A stretch of 64,000 nucleotides of DNA from the NCBI RefSeq assembly GCF_014926585.1, contig NZ_CP045422.1, positions 3,564,001 through 3,628,000 on the forward strand. The letters run 5' to 3'. The stretch's first letter is position 1. Every line of letters begins with the position of its first letter. This DNA is from Devosia beringensis. Lineage in GTDB: Bacteria; Pseudomonadota; Alphaproteobacteria; Rhizobiales; Devosiaceae. The notes beneath the pieces were generated by a model. The model saw nothing but the letters and a program-made list of their open reading frames with translations. It did no database searches and was not told where the DNA came from. Positions 29,855 to 39,587 of the stretch are shown piece by piece. A program made the translations under genes and the position numbers.

Positions 29855-31140
29855 CGCGCGTCGAGTGCCTTGTAGTCGCGGGCCGGGGCGCCATTGTAGA
29901 GCTGGCGCGGGCGACCGATCTTCTTCTGCGGATCGCCGATCATTTCCTTCCACTGGGAAATCCAGCCGACGGTCCGGGCCACCGAGAACAGCACGGTGAA
30001 CATCGAGGTCGGGAAGCCGATCGCCTCGAGGATGATGCCCGAGTAGAAATCCACGTTCGGATAGAGCTTGCGCTCGATGAAGTAAGGGTCTTCGAGCGCG
30101 ATCTTTTCGAGCTCCTGGGCCACCTGCAGCGTCGGGTTGTTGTGCACGCCGAGCAGGTCGAGGACCTCCTTGGCGGTCTTCTGCATCACCGTGGCGCGCG
30201 GATCGAAGTTCTTGTAGACGCGATGGCCAAAGCCCATGAGCTTGAACGGGTCGCTCTTGTCCTTGGCCCGGGCGATGAACTCGGGAATGCGATCAACGGT
30301 GCCGATCTGCTTGAGCATGTTGAGCGCCGCTTCATTGGCGCCGCCATGGGCAGGGCCCCAGAGGCAGGCCACGCCGGCCGCGATGCAGGCGAAGGGATTG
30401 GCATCGGACGAGCCGGCCAGACGGACGGTCGAGGTCGAGGCGTTCTGCTCGTGATCGGCATGCAGGGTGAAGATCAGGTCCATCGCCTTGGCAATGGTGG
30501 GGTTCACCTGGAAGGGCTCGGCCGGAACCGAGAAGCACATATGCAGGAAGTTCGACGCGTAATCGAGATCGTTGCGCGGATAGACGAAGGGCTGGCCGAC
30601 CGAATATTTATAGGCCATGGCCGCGATGGTGGGCATCTTGGCGATCATGCGGATCGAGGCGATCTCGCGCTGCTGCGGATCGGTGATGTCGGTGGAGTCA
30701 TGGTAGAAGGCGGCCATGGCGCCGACAACGCCGGTCATGATGGCCATCGGATGCGCATCGCGGCGGAAGCCGCGATAGAAGTAATGCATCTGCTCGTGCA
30801 CCATGGTGTGGCGCGTGACCAGCTCGTCGAACTCGGCGAGTTCCTTCTTGCCGGGCAGTTCGCCATAGAGCAGCAGGTAGCAGACTTCGATATAGGAGCT
30901 GTTTTCCGACAGCTGGTCGATCGGGTAGCCGCGATAGAGCAATTCGCCCTTGTCGCCATCAATATAGGTGATGGCGCTGTCGCAGGCTGCGGTCGAGGTA
31001 AATCCGGGATCGTAAGTGAACAGCCCGGTCTTGGCATAGAGGGTGCGAATGTCGATCACATCCGGGCCAACGGTGCCAGATAGAACGGGAAATTCGTGGG
31101 TGATGTCCCCGATGACGAGTTTGGCGACTTTATCGGTCAT
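29851..31140 (-). CDS. gltA: Citrate synthase
   Basis: A 429-residue type II (hexameric) citrate synthase, first step of the TCA cycle. Catalytic His residues in [15 protein letters not shown] and GFGHRVYKN, and the substrate loop [12 protein letters not shown], are all present. AGGAGAG precedes the ATG. The stop TAA on the minus strand shares TTAG with the lpxB stop. Confidence 0.97.
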   Translation of the reverse strand: MTDKVAKLVIGDITHEFPVLSGTVGPDVIDIRTLYAKTGLFTYDPGFTSTAACDSAITYIDGDKGELLYRGYPIDQLSENSSYIEVCYLLLYGELPGKKELAEFDELVTRHTMVHEQMHYFYRGFRRDAHPMAIMTGVVGAMAAFYHDSTDITDPQQREIASIRMIAKMPTIAAMAYKYSVGQPFVYPRNDLDYASNFLHMCFSVPAEPFQVNPTIAKAMDLIFTLHADHEQNASTSTVRLAGSSDANPFACIAAGVACLWGPAHGGANEAALNMLKQIGTVDRIPEFIARAKDKSDPFKLMGFGHRVYKNFDPRATVMQKTAKEVLDLLGVHNNPTLQVAQELEKIALEDPYFIERKLYPNVDFYSGIILEAIGFPTSMFTVLFSVARTVGWISQWKEMIGDPQKKIGRPRQLYNGAPARDYKALDAR

Positions 31141-31204
31141 TTAGCTCTCCTCGAAGGCCCCGGAACCCCGGTTGGAAGGGGATTTCGGCAGGGTCGGGGC
31201 CGTG

Positions 31205-31221
31205 TATGTGGCAGTCACATA
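31205..31221. promoter_or_regulatory. Inverted repeat in the gltA upstream region
   Basis: TATGTG-GCAGT-CACATA lies 65 bp before the gltA start next to an AT-rich TATATA stretch. It could be an operator. The 5-base spacer does not fit CRP. Confidence 0.3.
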
Positions 31222-31266
31222 TATACTCGGACAGGTATCAGCTTTTACCGGCCCGAGGCAACTGAT

Positions 31267-31285
31267 GGGTAAGCAAGGCTTACCC
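31267..31285 (-). terminator. 3' hairpin after gltX
   Basis: A perfect 8-bp stem GGGTAAGC / GCTTACCC with a 3-base loop, 11 bp past the gltX stop, without a T-tract. It is a likely 3'-end stabiliser or weak terminator. Confidence 0.45.
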
Positions 31286-31296
31286 TGCGAATAGCA

Positions 31297-32715
31297 CTAG
31301 ACAGCGGCGATCTGGTCCTCAAGGCGGGCCATGGATTCATCGCGGCCGATGAGTACCATGACTTCAAAAATGCCGGGCGACACGGTGCGTCCGGTGAGGG
31401 CGGCCCGCAGGGGCTGGGCGAGCTTGCCCAGCTTGAGGCCCTTGGCTTCGGCCAGCACGCGCATGGCCGCGTCGATGGCCGGCACCGACCAGTCATTGAG
31501 ACCGCGCAGCACCTCGGCCATGTCGGCCAGCACGGCACGGGAATCGGCAGTCAGCAGCGCCGACGCCGCCGCATCAATAGCCAGCGGGCGTGACGCATAG
31601 ATGAACTGGGCCAGATCGATCAGCTCGAGAACGGTCTTGGCACGCGGCTGCAGCTCGGGCAGGGCGCTGAGGACCGTGGCCTTGTTGGCGGAAAGCCCCT
31701 CGACATCGATGTGGCGCTGCACTTCGGCAGCGGTCGCCAGCATGACGTCGTAGAGGTAATCCGGCTTGGCCTCGCGGATATAGTGGCCGTTGATGTTCTC
31801 GAGCTTGACGAAGTCGAAGCGCGCCGCGCCCTTGTTGAGGGCGTCGAGGCTGAACCACTCGACCATCTGGTCGGTGGAGAAGAATTCGTCGTCGCCATGG
31901 CTCCAGCCGAGGCGGGCCAGGTAATTGCGCAGGGCCTCGGGCAGGTAGCCGAGCTGGCGATAGGCCTCGACGCCCAGGGCGCCGTGGCGTTTCGAGAGCT
32001 TGGCGCCATCGGGGCCGTGGATCAGCGGGATGTGGGCCATTTCCGGCACCGGCCAGCCCATGGCATTGTAGATGATGATCTGACGGGCGGCATTGGTCAG
32101 GTGATCGTCGCCGCGGATGATGTGGGTGACGCCCATGTCATGGTCGTCGACGACCACCGCATGCATATAGGTGGGGGTGCCATCCGAGCGCATGATGATG
32201 AAATCGTCGAGGTTTTCGGCCTTGAATACCACCTTGCCCTGGACATGGTCATTGACGACGATGTCGCCGCTGAGCGGCGCCTTGATGCGGATCACCGGAT
32301 CGACGCCAGCAGGGGCTTCGCTGGGGTCGCGATCGCGCCAATAGCCATTGTAGCGCGGCGGCTTGCCGGCGGCGCGGGCCTCTTCGCGCATCTGGTCGAG
32401 CTCAGCGGGCGAGCTGTAGCAGTAATAGGCATGGCCCAGGGCCACCAGCTCGCGGGCGATCTCGGCGTGGCGCGGGGCGCGGGCAAACTGGCTGATCGGC
32501 TCGCCATCCCAGTCGAGACCAAGCCATTTGAGGCCATCGATGAGCGCCACCACGGCCGCTTCGGTCGAGCGTTCGCGGTCGGTATCCTCGATGCGCAGCA
32601 GCATCTTGCCGCCCTGGTTCTTGGCAAAAGCCCAGCTGAACAGGGCGGTACGGGCACCGCCGATATGCAGGTAACCGGTGGGCGAGGGGGCGAAACGGGT
32701 GACGACCTGGGACAT
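31297..32715 (-). CDS. gltX: Glutamyl-tRNA synthetase
   Basis: A 472-residue class I synthetase. The HIGH motif is in [16 protein letters not shown] near the N-terminus and the KMSKS motif is KLSKRHG (about residue 240). The C-terminal anticodon-binding domain is helical. The ATG at 32715 is chosen because the protein starts at the first family strand; the upstream 20 codons are not conserved-looking. Divergent from comEC. Confidence 0.96.
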   Translation of the reverse strand: MSQVVTRFAPSPTGYLHIGGARTALFSWAFAKNQGGKMLLRIEDTDRERSTEAAVVALIDGLKWLGLDWDGEPISQFARAPRHAEIARELVALGHAYYCYSSPAELDQMREEARAAGKPPRYNGYWRDRDPSEAPAGVDPVIRIKAPLSGDIVVNDHVQGKVVFKAENLDDFIIMRSDGTPTYMHAVVVDDHDMGVTHIIRGDDHLTNAARQIIIYNAMGWPVPEMAHIPLIHGPDGAKLSKRHGALGVEAYRQLGYLPEALRNYLARLGWSHGDDEFFSTDQMVEWFSLDALNKGAARFDFVKLENINGHYIREAKPDYLYDVMLATAAEVQRHIDVEGLSANKATVLSALPELQPRAKTVLELIDLAQFIYASRPLAIDAAASALLTADSRAVLADMAEVLRGLNDWSVPAIDAAMRVLAEAKGLKLGKLAQPLRAALTGRTVSPGIFEVMVLIGRDESMARLEDQIAAV

Positions 32716-32792
32716 GAGACCGGACTGCTTGGAGAGATTGAAAGGGCTGTGTAGCATAGAGGGGCACGAGTGCAAGGGCGGGGGCAGAGCCG

Positions 32793-34940
32793 GTGCAACA
32801 GGGCGAAATTCTGGATCGACACAGCGAGGCGGTCGCAGTCCCGACAGCGCCGTCGCCTGTCGCCGTGCTACCGCCGCTGGCGCGCCGACCGGCGAGCGGA
32901 CCGGGCCTGCGCCAGACGGTCGCTACTGCCATCGCCACCGATATCGCGGCGCGCCGGCTGTTCGTGCTGCTGCCCTTCGCCATGATTGCCGGTCTGATCG
33001 TCTATGCGGGCCTGCCAGCCGAGCCGGAGGCCTGGGCACTGGCGGGCGTAGGGCTTTTGCTGGCGGCAGTGCTGGTCCTGCTGCGGCAATCGGCGCACCT
33101 GCCGGTGGCGGGGCTGCTGATGGCCTTCTGGGCCGGGTTTGGCCTGCTGCCGCTGCATGGGCACTGGTTCGGCACGCCCATGCTGGTCTATCCGGCCTAT
33201 GGGACCTTCGAGGGCCGGGTCGACGAGATCGTGTCGGCAACCGAGAGTGATCGGCGCATCATCGTTTCTGGCCTGACACCGATTGGCGATACGCGGGCCG
33301 TGCCGATGGCGCGGGCCCGGCTGGTAGTGCCGCCCCAGCCGGTGCTGGCGCCGGGCGATACGATCCGGGGCCAGGTGCGCTTTGCACCGGTACCGGGGCC
33401 GGTGCTGCCGGGCAGCTTTGATGGCCAGTTCCACGCCTTCTTCGCCGGCGTCGGCGCCTATGGCATCGTCACCAGCGATTTTGCCAAGATCGGGGAGGGC
33501 TCGGGGCTGGATGGCACCCGCGGCATCGAGCAGTTGCGCATGGCCATTGGTGGCCGGATCGAGGCGCAGCTCGATGGCGCGGCGGCGGCCATTGGCCGGG
33601 CCATGGTTGTGGGCGACCAGAGCGCCATCAGCGACGAGACGCGGGAGGTGATGGCGCAGTCCGGACTGGCCCACATCTATTCGATCTCCGGCCTGCACCT
33701 CTCCATCGTCGCGGGGGGCGTGTTCTGGCTGCTGCGCTGGCTGCTGGCAGCCATTCCGGCCCTGGCCAATCGCTTGCCGGTCAAGCGGGTCGCCGCCGTG
33801 GCAGGGTTATTGGCCGCCGCGGGATACATGTTGCTGGCCGGCGGGGCGGCCAATGTGCCGGCCCTGCGCTCGGCGATCATGCTCGGGCTGATCTTCGGCG
33901 CCGTGCTGGCAGGGCGGCGGGCGCTGACCATGCGCAATGTGGCGCTGGCGGCTTTGGCCATCGTGGTCATCGATCCGGCCAGCGTGTTCCGGGCCAGCTT
34001 CCAGCTGTCCTTCGCCGCCGTGGTGGCGCTGATCGGCATCTATGAACTGCCGCGGGCTATGCCGGTGGCTGACCGCGCCTGGCCCGCCCGGCTGGGCGGG
34101 GCGGTGTGGACCACGGCGGTGACCAGTCTCATCGCCGGTACGGCAACGCTGCTGTTTTCGGCCTATCACTTCCAGCAGACCGCGCCGCTGGGGGTGATCG
34201 GCAATGTGCTGGTGCTGCCTCTGGTGAGCCTCGTCATCATGCCGTTCGGCGTGCTTTCCGTGCTGACCATGCCGCTGGGCCTGGAGGCGCCGTTCGTGGC
34301 GATCATGGGGTGGGGCATTGACCGGATGGTAGATGGCGCCACCCTTGTCGCCGGTTGGATCGCTGGCCTGACCGGTAACCCTTTGCTGACCCATTGGGCG
34401 CTGCTAATCGGGCTCGTGGCGCTGGCTTGGTTCGCTTTTTTCAGCACGCGCTGGCGCCTGCTCGGGCCGGCCTTGGCCGTGCCGCTGGTGCTGCTGTTCG
34501 GCTTTGACCAGCGGCCGGACGTGCTGATCGCCGATACGACCCAGGCCGTGGCGGTGCGCGCTGACACGGGCATGGGGCTGGTGACCGGCCGTACCGGCAG
34601 CTTTGCCGTCGATGTCTGGAGCGAACACTATCAGGAGGAGATTGCCGAGACTTTTTCCGACATGCGCTGCGACGGCCTGGGCTGTATCGCGCGGAGGCCG
34701 GATTTTTCCATCGCCGTGGTCAAGAATGCCGCCGCCTTTGCCGAAGACTGCGGCAGCCATGACCTCGTGATCACGCGGCTAAGGGCGCCGCAGACATGCA
34801 CCGTCAGTCAGGTGATCGACAGCGATGATCTGGCTGCCGGCGGCGTGCACTGGCTGAAATGGGACGAGACGGCGGCGCGGTTCGATATCCGCACCGCCAT
34901 TGTAAACCTCAACCGGCCGTGGCGAGTCGCGCTATGGTGA
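32793..34940 (+). CDS. comEC: ComEC/Rec2-family DNA-uptake channel protein
   Basis: A 715-residue inner-membrane protein. An N-terminal DUF4131 region (about 60-230) precedes the Competence domain with [20 protein letters not shown] (about 290-310) and many helices. ComEC forms the channel for single-stranded DNA in transformation. The C-terminus (from about 570) lacks the HxHxDH motif of the metallo-beta-lactamase domain seen in Bacillus ComEC. The start is GTG at 32793. The 3' end overlaps the convergent GH42 gene by 32 bp. Confidence 0.88.
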   Translation: MQQGEILDRHSEAVAVPTAPSPVAVLPPLARRPASGPGLRQTVATAIATDIAARRLFVLLPFAMIAGLIVYAGLPAEPEAWALAGVGLLLAAVLVLLRQSAHLPVAGLLMAFWAGFGLLPLHGHWFGTPMLVYPAYGTFEGRVDEIVSATESDRRIIVSGLTPIGDTRAVPMARARLVVPPQPVLAPGDTIRGQVRFAPVPGPVLPGSFDGQFHAFFAGVGAYGIVTSDFAKIGEGSGLDGTRGIEQLRMAIGGRIEAQLDGAAAAIGRAMVVGDQSAISDETREVMAQSGLAHIYSISGLHLSIVAGGVFWLLRWLLAAIPALANRLPVKRVAAVAGLLAAAGYMLLAGGAANVPALRSAIMLGLIFGAVLAGRRALTMRNVALAALAIVVIDPASVFRASFQLSFAAVVALIGIYELPRAMPVADRAWPARLGGAVWTTAVTSLIAGTATLLFSAYHFQQTAPLGVIGNVLVLPLVSLVIMPFGVLSVLTMPLGLEAPFVAIMGWGIDRMVDGATLVAGWIAGLTGNPLLTHWALLIGLVALAWFAFFSTRWRLLGPALAVPLVLLFGFDQRPDVLIADTTQAVAVRADTGMGLVTGRTGSFAVDVWSEHYQEEIAETFSDMRCDGLGCIARRPDFSIAVVKNAAAFAEDCGSHDLVITRLRAPQTCTVSQVIDSDDLAAGGVHWLKWDETAARFDIRTAIVNLNRPWRVALW

Positions 34941-36867
34941 CGCCGGCGGCGGGCAGGTCGGCCGAGCCCAGCACATAGCCGGTCTCGTCGCTGGCCGGGG
35001 TCAGCGTCGCGGCACTGGCGTTGTAATTCACGTAGATGCGCAGGCCGTCGCGGGTGCGGCAGCGGATGCCGGCGGGCAGCGACAGGGTCGGCAGGTCGGC
35101 CTCGGCGATCAGGTAGTCGACGACGCGGTGGACCAGTGCCTTGGAGCCACTGCCGCCCAGGTAAAACAGCTTGCCCTGGTTGACCAGCACCGGCCAGCCG
35201 TCGCCATCCTCGATGACGACATTGGCCTTGGTCTCGATGCGCTCGCGCCAGTGATGGATAGCCCCGCTGCCCTTGACCTCGACTTCAATGCTCGGATCAA
35301 GCGTCTCGACGCGGATGACCTTGAGGTCGAGCAGATTGCTCGGCAGGTCAGGCGCCAGGCGGGTGGGAATGGAGAAGTTTTCCGTCTTGGAGCCCGAGCG
35401 GGGGCCGATCAGGAGGTGGCCGTCAAACTCGGCAATGGCGCTGCGCAGGGCGTCGTTCCAGGCAAACAGCGCCGGGATGGCGACAATGGCATAGCCGGCA
35501 AAGCTGGTGGTGCTGGGCGGCAGGATATCGACATCGAGGCCATGGCGGCGGAAGGCGGCGTAGAGCGCCCGGACATGGGCAGCGTGGCTGAAGCCCTGGG
35601 CTTGCGCCTGGACTTCCCAGGCCCATTCGCTCTGATAATCAAAGACCAGGGCGACGCGGCCCTTGGTGGCGGGGCCGGTAATGCCGACCGTCTTGAGTTC
35701 CTCGGCGACCTGGCTGGCCTCGTGATAAGCGGGCGCGGGCTCGCTGTCCGGTCGCAACAGGCCGGCATGCATCTGCTCCTGGGCAAAGGGGGCCTGGCGC
35801 CAGCGGAAATAGGAGACCACCTCGGCGCCATGGGCAAAGGCTTCCCAGGCCCAGAGACGCGCCATGCCGGGCAGGGGATCGGGATTGAACTTGGCCCAGT
35901 TCACCGGGCCGGGCTGCTGCTCCATGATCCACCAGCGGCCATGGCCGACACTGCGATAGAGGTCATGGTGGAAGGCGGCATTGTCCGGCTCGCCCTGGCG
36001 CATATATTGCCGCTTGACCTCTTCGGGCTCGGTGCTGACGGCCAGGTGGCCCAGCGGATAGCTGTCCCAGCTGGCAATATCGAGCGTTTCGGCCAGGTCG
36101 TAATGGTCGAAATCGGTGGTCCGGCTCATGAAATTGTGGATTACCGGCAGGTCGGGGCGCTTGGCCTTGAGGATGTCGAACTGCACCTTGTTGAAGGCGG
36201 CGACCTGGTCGGAGGCATAGCGACGGAAGTCGAGATCATGGGCCGGGGCCGGCTCGCAGACCAGGAGGTTGGGCAGCTCGACCTGATCGAAGCGGTTATA
36301 TTCCATCGACCAGAAGACACTGCCCCAGGCGGCGTTGAGCGCGTCCACCGTACCGTATTTGGCGGCCAGCCAATGCTGGAAACCGGCTTTGGCGGCAGGC
36401 GAATAGGAATAGGTAGTGCCGTGGCAGCCATATTCATTGTCGGTCTGCCAGCCGGCGAGCGCCGGGTGATCGCCAATGGCTTCGGCCAAGAGGCGGGTGA
36501 TGCGGCCGGCCTCCTCGCGATAGCCGAGATGGGAGAAATCGTAATGCCGGCGCGAGCCAAAACCCTTCTGCCGGCCCTGGGCATCGACGGCGAGCATGTC
36601 GGGATGCCGGTCGACCATCCAGCGCGGCGGCGTGGCGGTGGGCGTGCCGAAGATCACCTTGAGGCCGTGCTTGCCCAGCACGTCCATGGCGCGGATCAGC
36701 CAGTCAAAGTGCAGATCGCCCGGGGTCGGCTCGAAGCGGGACCAGGCGAATTCGCCGATCCGCACATAGGCAATGCCCACTTCGGCCATGCGCGCGGCAT
36801 CGCTTTCCCAGACGTCTTCGGACCAGTGTTCGGGATAGTAGCAGACGCCCAGGGTCGGGTTGATCAT
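34909..36867 (-). CDS. GH42 beta-galactosidase
   Basis: A 652-residue cytoplasmic glycosidase. The family start LGVCYYPEHWSEDVW is clear. The acid/base is Glu145 in WQTDNEYGCH and the nucleophile Glu316 in RWWIMEQQPG. A trimerisation domain (about 390-590) and a small C-terminal beta domain follow. It releases galactose (or arabinose) from oligosaccharides. It is the last gene of a four-gene operon with the galactonate enzymes, 10 bp behind the lactonase gene. The ATG at 36867 is preferred over a 35-codon extension that overlaps that gene. Confidence 0.92.
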   Translation of the reverse strand: MINPTLGVCYYPEHWSEDVWESDAARMAEVGIAYVRIGEFAWSRFEPTPGDLHFDWLIRAMDVLGKHGLKVIFGTPTATPPRWMVDRHPDMLAVDAQGRQKGFGSRRHYDFSHLGYREEAGRITRLLAEAIGDHPALAGWQTDNEYGCHGTTYSYSPAAKAGFQHWLAAKYGTVDALNAAWGSVFWSMEYNRFDQVELPNLLVCEPAPAHDLDFRRYASDQVAAFNKVQFDILKAKRPDLPVIHNFMSRTTDFDHYDLAETLDIASWDSYPLGHLAVSTEPEEVKRQYMRQGEPDNAAFHHDLYRSVGHGRWWIMEQQPGPVNWAKFNPDPLPGMARLWAWEAFAHGAEVVSYFRWRQAPFAQEQMHAGLLRPDSEPAPAYHEASQVAEELKTVGITGPATKGRVALVFDYQSEWAWEVQAQAQGFSHAAHVRALYAAFRRHGLDVDILPPSTTSFAGYAIVAIPALFAWNDALRSAIAEFDGHLLIGPRSGSKTENFSIPTRLAPDLPSNLLDLKVIRVETLDPSIEVEVKGSGAIHHWRERIETKANVVIEDGDGWPVLVNQGKLFYLGGSGSKALVHRVVDYLIAEADLPTLSLPAGIRCRTRDGLRIYVNYNASAATLTPASDETGYVLGSADLPAAGVTIARLATAG

Positions 36868-36877
36868 GGCAGCAATC

Positions 36878-37756
36878 TCAGAGTTGGATGGGGGTTTCGG
36901 CCTGGCCGGCCACGTCGATATCGATGGCGAAGAGGCCGCCGGCAACTTTTTCGGCGGCCAGTTGCTCGGCACTCAGATTCTTGGCGGCGGTGGTGATGAA
37001 GAGCGTCTTGAGGTCGGGGCCGCCAAAGGCAGGGCAGGTGACCTGGCTGACGGGGACTTCGATGATGCGGTCGATCGAGCCGTCCGGCGCGTGGCGAACG
37101 ACGCAGGAGCCGCCCCATTTGGCGTTCCACAGATAGCCTTCGCTGTCGACCACGGCGCCATCGGGATAGCCGCGGCCATCCGAGACATCGGCAAACAGGG
37201 TCCACTCGCCGATCGGTAGGCCGGTGGCCGGATCGGTGGCCACCTGCATGATCTTCTTGGTCGGCGTGTCGGCCCAGTAGGCAATGGTGCCGTCGGGCGA
37301 GAAGCAGGTGGCATTGGGAATGGCAATGCCGGATTTGAGCGTGGTCAGCGTGCCGGCGCGATAGTGGTAGACGGCGCCGATCGCGGCGTCGTCGCCGCTC
37401 TTGTCCATGGTGCCAATCCAGAAGGCGCCCGAGGGATGCACGCGGCTGTCATTGGTGCGGGTCGCGCCATTGCTGGCCTCGATGCCGACGATCGGGGCAA
37501 TGCCGCCGGTGGCCAGTTCAAAGCCCTTGAGACCGGTCTCGGTGGCCAGGACCAGGGTATCGTCATCGACGATGGCGGCCGCGGCGACGATTTCGTTGAA
37601 CAGCCACTGATTGGTGATCTCGCCGGCGGCGGTCACCGAGAACAGCGTCTCGTTGTTGATATCGAAAAAGAACAGTTCCTGCCGGCCGGGATGCCAGAGT
37701 GGGCCTTCGCCCAGGGAACACTGGCTGTCGAGGATGAGCTTGGCGGTCTGGGTCAT
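36878..37756 (-). CDS. SMP-30/gluconolactonase family sugar lactonase
   Basis: A 292-residue six-bladed beta-propeller. The metal ligands are visible: Glu17 in SLGEGPLWH, Asn and Asp in TNDSRVHPSGAFW, and Asp in YPDGAVVDSEGYLW. In this operon it most likely opens galactono-lactone to galactonate. It overlaps the aldolase gene by 4 bp. Confidence 0.88.
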   Translation of the reverse strand: MTQTAKLILDSQCSLGEGPLWHPGRQELFFFDINNETLFSVTAAGEITNQWLFNEIVAAAAIVDDDTLVLATETGLKGFELATGGIAPIVGIEASNGATRTNDSRVHPSGAFWIGTMDKSGDDAAIGAVYHYRAGTLTTLKSGIAIPNATCFSPDGTIAYWADTPTKKIMQVATDPATGLPIGEWTLFADVSDGRGYPDGAVVDSEGYLWNAKWGGSCVVRHAPDGSIDRIIEVPVSQVTCPAFGGPDLKTLFITTAAKNLSAEQLAAEKVAGGLFAIDIDVAGQAETPIQL

Positions 37757-38364
37757 GCCGGGGCTCCCGCATCATAGGCGGCGACCGCGGCGACGGCGCG
37801 TTCGCCGATCTGGGCGGCATCCATGCCGGGCTTGTAGAGATAGGAGCCCAGGCCAAAGCCGGTGCAGCCGGCGGCAAAGTAGTCAGTGAAATTGTCGGGG
37901 GCGGCGCCACCCACGGCGTAAAGCGGGATTTCGGGCGGCAGCACGGCCTTCATGGCCTTTATGCCCTTGGGGCCAAGCACTTCGGCGGGGAAGAATTTGA
38001 GCCCCGTGGCGCCGGCCTTGATGGCGCGGAAGGCATCGGTGGGGGTGAAGACGCCGGGGAAGGACAGCATCTGCAGGCGGATGGTTTCCTCGATCACCTG
38101 CTTGTTGGTGTCGGGCGAGACGACGAAGGTGCCGCCGGCTTCCGAAACCGCCCAGACCTGCTTCTTGCTCAGCACGGTGCCGGCGCCGATGGTGGCCGCG
38201 TCGCCCAGGGCATTGGAGGCCATGGCAATGCTGATCAGGGCGTCGGGCGAATTGAGCGGCACCTCGATCATGGTGATGCCGGCGTCGATCAGCGCCTGGC
38301 AGGCGGGGATGATTTCGCTGGGGGTGATGCCGCGCAGGATGGCGATGAGGTGACGGTGTTCCAT
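37753..38364 (-). CDS. dgoA: 2-dehydro-3-deoxy-6-phosphogalactonate aldolase
   Basis: A 203-residue class I KDPG/KDPGal aldolase. The Schiff-base Lys123 is in GLKFFPAEVLG, and Glu34 in IEVPLNSPD is the catalytic acid. The neighbouring kinase gene points to KDPGal and not KDPG as substrate; products are pyruvate and glyceraldehyde-3-phosphate. 9 bp downstream of dgoK. Confidence 0.88.
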   Translation of the reverse strand: MEHRHLIAILRGITPSEIIPACQALIDAGITMIEVPLNSPDALISIAMASNALGDAATIGAGTVLSKKQVWAVSEAGGTFVVSPDTNKQVIEETIRLQMLSFPGVFTPTDAFRAIKAGATGLKFFPAEVLGPKGIKAMKAVLPPEIPLYAVGGAAPDNFTDYFAAGCTGFGLGSYLYKPGMDAAQIGERAVAAVAAYDAGAPA

Positions 38365-38373
38365 AATAGGCTC

Positions 38374-39294
38374 CTAAGCGGCGTAGCTGCGCGCGGCCTT
38401 GAGGCCGGCCAGGACAATAGCGGTCGAATCGTGGGGCACCCCGGTGGCGCCGATCATGGCGAGCACCTGGGCATAGAGGGCGCAGAGGGCGCTGGCGCCG
38501 ATCAAGGGCACAGCCGCCTGGCCGATCAGATGACGGTTGCCGCCGATCTCGGTGCCGATCAGCAGGCCGGAGAGATAGCCGGCGCACCAATCGGGCTGGC
38601 GGTCGGAGAGCAGGGCGCCGGCGCGGACCTGAAACAGGGTGCCGAGCAGCTTGTCGGGGTGGTCGAGCCCGGCCTGGGCGCCCAGGGCAAAGCCCTCGGC
38701 CCGGCCCGGGCCGTCGAGGTCGCCGGTCAGGGAATGGCGCAGCACGGAATGGGTGCGGAGCACTTCATAGAGCTCGCCGGTCATGGCGGTGGAGAACCGT
38801 TCGATGCGCGAGCCGGCGAGCTCAGCCCATTTGGAATGGGTGCCGGGCATGCAGACCATGCCGGAAAAGCCGGGCTGGGTGGCGGCAAGGCCGAGCAGCT
38901 GGGTCTCTTCGCCGCGCATGACATTGTCGGCGCCGGCCTTCTGGCAGACGCCGGGCAGAATGGAAGGGGCCAGGCGCCCGTCGGGCATGTCCGGCCGCAC
39001 GGCGCTGGCCAGCAGGGCGCGCAGGTCGGTGGGGGCGACCAGATAGGGGGCTTCGAGCCAGCCCTGGCGGGCGCCAGCCATGCCGCAGATCAGCACGTCA
39101 AGCGGGCCGCTGCGCGCGCCCTTGACGTCCTCGAGCAGCCCGTTCAGCGCGGCTGGGAACTGGTCGCGGGTCAGTCGACCCATGCCCCTGTCAGAGTGAC
39201 GCTCCAGCGCCACGCTGCCATCGGCGGCGATGCCCCAGGCACGCAGGTTGGAGGTGCCCCAGTCGACGGCCACCCAGTCTACGATATCGGTCAC
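38374..39294 (-). CDS. dgoK: 2-dehydro-3-deoxygalactonokinase
   Basis: A 306-residue sugar kinase of the DgoK family: VAVDWGTSNLRAWG at the start, then CGMAGARQGWLEAPY, and MPGTHSKWAEL in the middle. It phosphorylates KDGal before aldol cleavage (De Ley-Doudoroff route). The start is GTG at 39294 with GGGAGC upstream; the longer frame runs into the promoter region. First gene of the minus-strand operon. Confidence 0.88.
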   Translation of the reverse strand: MTDIVDWVAVDWGTSNLRAWGIAADGSVALERHSDRGMGRLTRDQFPAALNGLLEDVKGARSGPLDVLICGMAGARQGWLEAPYLVAPTDLRALLASAVRPDMPDGRLAPSILPGVCQKAGADNVMRGEETQLLGLAATQPGFSGMVCMPGTHSKWAELAGSRIERFSTAMTGELYEVLRTHSVLRHSLTGDLDGPGRAEGFALGAQAGLDHPDKLLGTLFQVRAGALLSDRQPDWCAGYLSGLLIGTEIGGNRHLIGQAAVPLIGASALCALYAQVLAMIGATGVPHDSTAIVLAGLKAARSYAA

Positions 39295-39587
39295 GAAAAG
39301 CTCCCCGTCGGCCAATTTTGGCGCGACCCTAATGGCTGAATGTGGTTTCAGCCAGACCGAATTTCGCTGTCCGGTCCCAGTTGAGCATGCCTGAACCGGT
39401 GCCATGCCGTCTCATCGCCGGGTAAGGCCGGATGCGCGTTCCGACAGATTTTGTGCGCTATGATTCCGGCATGGCGCAAAAGTATGATTTTTCTATCGAA
39501 AGCCATTCACAGCGCCGCCAGCCATGTTAGAACGATGCAAACCTGCGGCCTTGTTCGCGCCGCCGGCAGCAGCAAGGAAAGTTCAAA
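39295..39587. promoter_or_regulatory. Divergent control region of the galactonate cluster
   Basis: The 293-bp gap lies between dgoK (minus) and the dehydratase gene (plus). It includes an inverted repeat GGCTGAA-TGTGGT-TTCAGCC (39334-39353), 40 bp upstream of the dgoK start, which could bind a LacI, GntR or IclR-type regulator. No regulator gene is present in the cluster. Confidence 0.4.

Noticed and set aside
31205..31221. CRP site in front of gltA
   Set aside because: The inverted repeat has a 5-base spacer where CRP needs 6, so it was kept only as an unassigned repeat.
35128..36996. 622-codon plus-strand frame over the GH42 gene
   Set aside because: It is rich in Gly/Ala/Asp/Val without motifs; the minus-strand beta-galactosidase has all catalytic residues.
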